From: Enterobacteriaceae bacterium 89
GTDB taxonomy: Bacteria > Pseudomonadota > Gammaproteobacteria > Enterobacterales > Enterobacteriaceae
Length of the DNA: 64,000 bases
NCBI GenBank assembly: GCA_014156375.1
Contig: RQJH01000003.1
Location: 1,845,799 to 1,909,798, forward strand
Direction: 5' to 3'
Shown here: positions 60,561 to 64,000 of the stretch, one piece after another
Layout: each line of letters begins with the position of its first letter
How positions within the stretch are numbered: position 1 is the first letter of the stretch
The notes under the pieces: model-generated
What the model was told of the DNA's origin: nothing
Seen by the model: only the letters and a program-made list of their open reading frames with translations
The model's database searches: none
Program-made: the position numbers and the translations under genes

Positions 60561-61865
60561 CTACAGTTTCCCCAGCGCCTGATACCAGAGATAGTCCAGC
60601 GGCAACAGCAGCAGATAGCTCGCCAGCGCCAGTGCCAGACACAGCAGCATCCCCGCCCTCGCAGGCACTTTGCCCAATGCCATTGCCACCACAATCGGCG
60701 ACGCCTGATACGGCAGCAGCGGCGTGGAGTATCCCAACACCTGAATCATGATCACGCTGAGCAGCGGGAAGCCGGTGGCATCGGAAAAACTCTGGGCAAA
60801 GGTGGTATAGAGCGCCGGAACCCCATTGGCGGTCATAATAAAATTCAGCGCCGTCGTGATGCCGGTCAGTGCCAGGAAGCTGGTAAACGGCCGTTCAGGA
60901 TCCAGTGGCATAACGCGCAACAGCGCCTGCCCGACCGCATCGCCAATCCCGGTTTGGGTCACCGTAATGGCAAGTCCAAGGATCCCCGCAACGTAAATAC
61001 AGGTCCGTATGTTCACGCCTGTCGCAAATTCATCACCAGAGATAAACCCCACGCGCGGCAGCAGCGTTATGCAGGCGGCAGCAAGTCCTGTCCATGCCGG
61101 ACCAATTCCGTGCCAGCTCTCCGTGACCCAAAGCGTAAGGACTACCGCCAGTAGCCAGGCCAGCCTTTTTTCGTCACGGCTCATTGGCTGTGCGGCCGCT
61201 ATCTGAGCGGGCCGCTTCGGCCTGCCGGGGAAAAGCCAACAAATCAGGCCGATCAGCAACAGCCCTTTTAACCAGCCAAGCACCGGGGTATGCAAGAACA
61301 GATAGGGTAAGTAATTGAGATGAATACCGTAAGCGCCTTCCGCCGCACCGCTCATCACCAGGTTTGGCACATTCGCGGGCAAAATGGTCGCTGAAAGCTG
61401 GAAGGTACCAAAACCGACCGCCAGCGCCAGCCCATACCAGCCACGAGTGCCTTCGTGGATCCCCGCTCGCGCCGCCATAGCGGCCACTATCGGCATCAGC
61501 AGGGCAATACGCCCCATGTTGGATGGCATCACGAAAGCCAGCGCGTAGCTGAGCAACACCACGCTTGCCACCATCAACGGCCAGGAGTCCGTCAGTCGGC
61601 CGGACAGCGCCAGAGCGGCGCGGTCTGCCAACCCCGTTTTACGAATGGCGATCCCCAGCACGAAGCCACTGAACACCAGCCAGAAAGCCGAGGAGGCAAA
61701 GCCGCCAAAAATGACCTCCGGAGGCGCGATTTTGGCCGCCATCGCCACGGTGAAAAACAGCAGCGCGGTGATAAATTCCGGCAGCAGCGAAGTGGCCCAG
61801 AGGAGGATAGTCAGGCCAACAATCAGCGAGGGTAAAAAGAGAGGATGAGAAAACCAGAGCGACAT
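60561..61865 (-). CDS. SLC13-type anion permease
   Basis: A 434-residue inner-membrane protein with about 12 hydrophobic segments. It has FASSAFWLVFSGFVLGIAIR, VMPSNMGRIALLMPIVAAMA, PNVPNLVMSGA-like ANVPNLVMSGAAEGAYGIHL and VLGYSTPLLPYQASPIVVAM, the substrate/sodium-binding signatures of the DASS (SLC13) group that carries di- and tricarboxylates or sulfate. No E. coli K-12 gene that I know lies here; it is between tpiA and cdh and follows cdh by 73 bases on the same strand. The substrate cannot be told from sequence. Confidence 0.78.
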   Translation of the reverse strand: MSLWFSHPLFLPSLIVGLTILLWATSLLPEFITALLFFTVAMAAKIAPPEVIFGGFASSAFWLVFSGFVLGIAIRKTGLADRAALALSGRLTDSWPLMVASVVLLSYALAFVMPSNMGRIALLMPIVAAMAARAGIHEGTRGWYGLALAVGFGTFQLSATILPANVPNLVMSGAAEGAYGIHLNYLPYLFLHTPVLGWLKGLLLIGLICWLFPGRPKRPAQIAAAQPMSRDEKRLAWLLAVVLTLWVTESWHGIGPAWTGLAAACITLLPRVGFISGDEFATGVNIRTCIYVAGILGLAITVTQTGIGDAVGQALLRVMPLDPERPFTSFLALTGITTALNFIMTANGVPALYTTFAQSFSDATGFPLLSVIMIQVLGYSTPLLPYQASPIVVAMALGKVPARAGMLLCLALALASYLLLLPLDYLWYQALGKL

Positions 61866-61938
61866 TCCTGTCTCCTGTCGTTTTTTTCAGCAAGTCTACG
61901 ACGACAGGAGAAGCAGGTAAACGCCAGATCTGGTGGGG

Positions 61939-62694
61939 TTATTGCAGAATTTCGCAGCGATGATCCTGAATTTCCTCTGCCGAAGCGCGATTGAGGGTCA
62001 ATAAATTACGTTCGGTTGCCAGCAGCACGAACGAACCATCATTCTGCTGCACCATCGCCAGCGCGAAACGCCCCATATGTTCACGCGCTTCCGGCACCTC
62101 TTCCGCCAGCATCAGGAACGGGCTGTTCTGCGCCAGCTCGGTTTCCGTTACCCGACGCGCCAGATACTGATTACCGCGCAGCCCATCCGGCAAAGGAAGC
62201 CAGCGGCTGCTGATCGAACCGGCCTCTTCATTGAGCTGCTGACGCACGTCCGGACGCAGGCAGGAAATATGGATATGGAAATGGTTTTGCGTGCGCCCCG
62301 TGCGGGAGTTGATGGTCAGCGAAACGGCTGAATCCGGCACGGCGGAACCGCGGCGTTCACTCATCACCTGACGATTCTGCCAGGCCTGCCAGAAAAAGTT
62401 TGGCGTCTGGCTTTTCAGCAGCAGCGGGCTTTCCGTGCCGTTGATGCGGTAAGTCGGCATCAGCAGATACTGAAGCGGGCCGTTGCGGTCTTTAAACAGC
62501 ACATAGCCGCCCTTCAGATTGACTGACGCACAGGGCGCTGGCGACTGGTGCTGCTGCTGATTTGGCACACACTGGTCGATCACAAAATGGCGCAGCGCGT
62601 CCGGATTGCCGGAAAAAAACAGCTTCCAGACGGCAACGCCCGCCAGCAGCAATACAATAATTAGCGCCAGAACAACTCGGCTTGCCCGTTTCAT
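61939..62694 (-). CDS. cdh: CDP-diacylglycerol pyrophosphatase
   Basis: A 251-residue membrane-anchored enzyme splitting CDP-diacylglycerol to CMP and phosphatidate. N-terminal anchor at about residues 5-25 ([20 protein letters not shown]). The rest has the HIT-type active-site motif [15 protein letters not shown] (about 141-155), [10 protein letters not shown]-like [16 protein letters not shown], and ends ILQ. In E. coli cdh is next to tpiA; here the permease gene lies between them. Confidence 0.93.
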   Translation of the reverse strand: MKRASRVVLALIIVLLLAGVAVWKLFFSGNPDALRHFVIDQCVPNQQQHQSPAPCASVNLKGGYVLFKDRNGPLQYLLMPTYRINGTESPLLLKSQTPNFFWQAWQNRQVMSERRGSAVPDSAVSLTINSRTGRTQNHFHIHISCLRPDVRQQLNEEAGSISSRWLPLPDGLRGNQYLARRVTETELAQNSPFLMLAEEVPEAREHMGRFALAMVQQNDGSFVLLATERNLLTLNRASAEEIQDHRCEILQ

Positions 62695-62752
62695 ACCTCA
62701 TCCTTAACAAAGACGAAAACGGTCACTATAGCGTAACTTTATGAATTATTTA

Positions 62753-64000
62753 TCACCAGTAACCCAGCCAGTGCCACCACAGGGATCCGGTGATCCCCCA
62801 GATAAGCAGGTTCACCACGCTCATCACCAGCCCGGTTCGCCACCATTCGGCAAGAGTCACATAGCCGGAGCCAAAGATAATCGGCGCGGTGCCTGTTCCG
62901 TAGTGGGTCAGCGACATCATCAGCGACGAAGAAAAGGCAAGCATCAGGCCTAACAGCGCAGGCGGTGCGCCTAATGCCAGACCCGCCGCAAAAAAGGCGG
63001 CAAACATGGCGGTGATGTGCGCCGTGGTGCTGGCAAAGAAGTAATGCGAATAGACGTAAAGCAGAACCAGCAATAGCGTAGCCACGCTCCAGTGCAGGCC
63101 AAGATGATCGATAGTATTGCCGATGCTGGTCGCCAGCCAGCCCACCAGGCCCAGCTTGCTGAGAAATTCTGCCATCATCACCAGCGCCGCAAACCAGACG
63201 ATGGTATCCCACGCGCCGCGGCATTTAAGGATATCGTCCCAGTGCAGTACGCCGGTCAGCAGAAGAACCGAAAGCCCAATCAGCGCCGCGCTGGTCGGGT
63301 TCACCGCCCAGCCTTTGCCCATAATGAGCTCCGGGACACCGGCCCACAGGCACAGCAGCAGCACAAACACGCCGATGGTGATTTTCTCCGCCAGCAGCAG
63401 CGGCCCCAGTTCGTTAAGCTTCGCCCTGGCGAATTTCGGTGCGTCTGGCGTCTTCGTGACCGCCGGCGGATAGAGCCAGAGGATCACCATCGGCATCAGC
63501 ACCAGCGACACCACCGCAGGCAGCAGAGCGGCAATCGCCCACATTCCCCACGTCATCTCCAGTACGCCGTCAGTCCCTTTTAATAAAAAGCTGACAATCA
63601 GCGGGTTTGGCGCAGTGGCGGTAATAAACATCGCGGAGGTTATCGGGTTGATGTTGTAGTTCACCAGCGCCAGGTAACGCCCGGTGGAGCCATTTTCAGG
63701 ATTGCCCGGTTCGGAGCCTAAACTGTCCGCAATCGCGCGCATCACCGGGTGGATAATTCCGCCGCCGCGTGCGGTATTGCTTGGCGTGACGGGCGCAATC
63801 AGCGTTTCCGCCATCGTCAGCGCCCAGGCAATGCCCAGCGTCTTCTTGCCAAACAGGGCAATAAATCCATAGCCAATTCGCGAACCAAGCCCGGTTTTCA
63901 GCAGGCTTTGCGACAGCATGATCGACAAACCAATCAGCCAGATGAGCGAATTCGAAAATCCACTCAGCGCGTCATTCAGCGCCGCAGCGGGCTTGCCGGG
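62753..64000 (-). CDS. DASS-family anion permease, C-terminal part (cut by window edge)
   Basis: At least 415 residues, open to the right edge; the visible part starts in GKPAAALNDALSGFSNSLIW, a well-known DASS stretch, so the true N terminus lies outside. It has about 10 hydrophobic segments and NPITSAMFITATAPNPL and FFASTTAHITAMFAAFFAAG, typical of the dicarboxylate/anion translocators of the CitT/TtdT/YbhI type. Substrate unknown. It is 58 bases upstream of cdh on the same strand. E. coli has sbp and pfkA on this side of cdh. Confidence 0.85.
   Translation of the reverse strand, partial: PGKPAAALNDALSGFSNSLIWLIGLSIMLSQSLLKTGLGSRIGYGFIALFGKKTLGIAWALTMAETLIAPVTPSNTARGGGIIHPVMRAIADSLGSEPGNPENGSTGRYLALVNYNINPITSAMFITATAPNPLIVSFLLKGTDGVLEMTWGMWAIAALLPAVVSLVLMPMVILWLYPPAVTKTPDAPKFARAKLNELGPLLLAEKITIGVFVLLLCLWAGVPELIMGKGWAVNPTSAALIGLSVLLLTGVLHWDDILKCRGAWDTIVWFAALVMMAEFLSKLGLVGWLATSIGNTIDHLGLHWSVATLLLVLLYVYSHYFFASTTAHITAMFAAFFAAGLALGAPPALLGLMLAFSSSLMMSLTHYGTGTAPIIFGSGYVTLAEWWRTGLVMSVVNLLIWGITGSLWWHWLGYW

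Overview
The window is a chromosomal segment of an Enterobacteriaceae bacterium, most like the Enterobacter/Lelliottia/Klebsiella group. Almost every gene is a close relative of an Escherichia coli K-12 gene in E. coli-like order, but the LPS core locus is of the Klebsiella/Enterobacter type (WabG, WabH, WabN, WaaE; no core kinases WaaP/WaaY). Intergenic spaces carry REP-like units and a family of CCCTCTCCC/GGGAGAGGG repeats that I associate with that group. I see no rRNA, tRNA, phage, insertion sequence or CRISPR array.

Layout. 1-1381: start of selA (cut by the window edge) and the glutathione transferase yibF. 1382-5670: mannitol operon mtlADR behind a leader with four good CRP sites. 5676-6541: small genes yibT and yibL. 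6542-10479: L-lactate operon lldPRD with two LldR operators. 10666-14302: trmL, then the leftward operon yibN-grxC-secB-gpsA-cysE. 14549-18313: gpmI-envC-yibQ. 18344-21497: a family 2 glycosyltransferase, then kbl-tdh. 21713-35451: LPS inner and outer core locus (hldD, waaF, waaC, a WaaZ-like gene, waaL, a WabN-like deacetylase on the opposite strand, waaQ, wabG, wabH, a WaaH-like transferase, an extra GT9 transferase, waaA, waaE). 35455-43146: housekeeping block coaD, mutM, rpmG, rpmB, radC, coaBC, dut, slmA, pyrE, rph, yicC. 43277-46165: an unrecognised small gene, yicG, ligB. 46419-52283: gmk, rpoZ, spoT, trmH, recG. 52334-56522: an accessory catabolic module. 56576-64000: glpX, fpr, yiiR, yiiQ, tpiA, a SLC13-type permease, cdh, and part of a second DASS-type anion permease.

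The most interesting part is 52284-56575. Here recG is followed not by gltS but by a sugar-acid-type MFS transporter, an enolase-superfamily dehydratase-like enzyme and a PAS-AAA+ sigma54 activator. A correctly spaced -24/-12 promoter and two upstream palindromes precede the transporter. The module then runs directly into glpX, which has lost its usual partners glpF and glpK. In E. coli recG and glpX lie on opposite sides of oriC. The order and strands of glpX-fpr-yiiR-yiiQ-tpiA-cdh here are what one inversion spanning oriC would give relative to K-12, and the module sits exactly at the junction. The substrate of the module is unknown.
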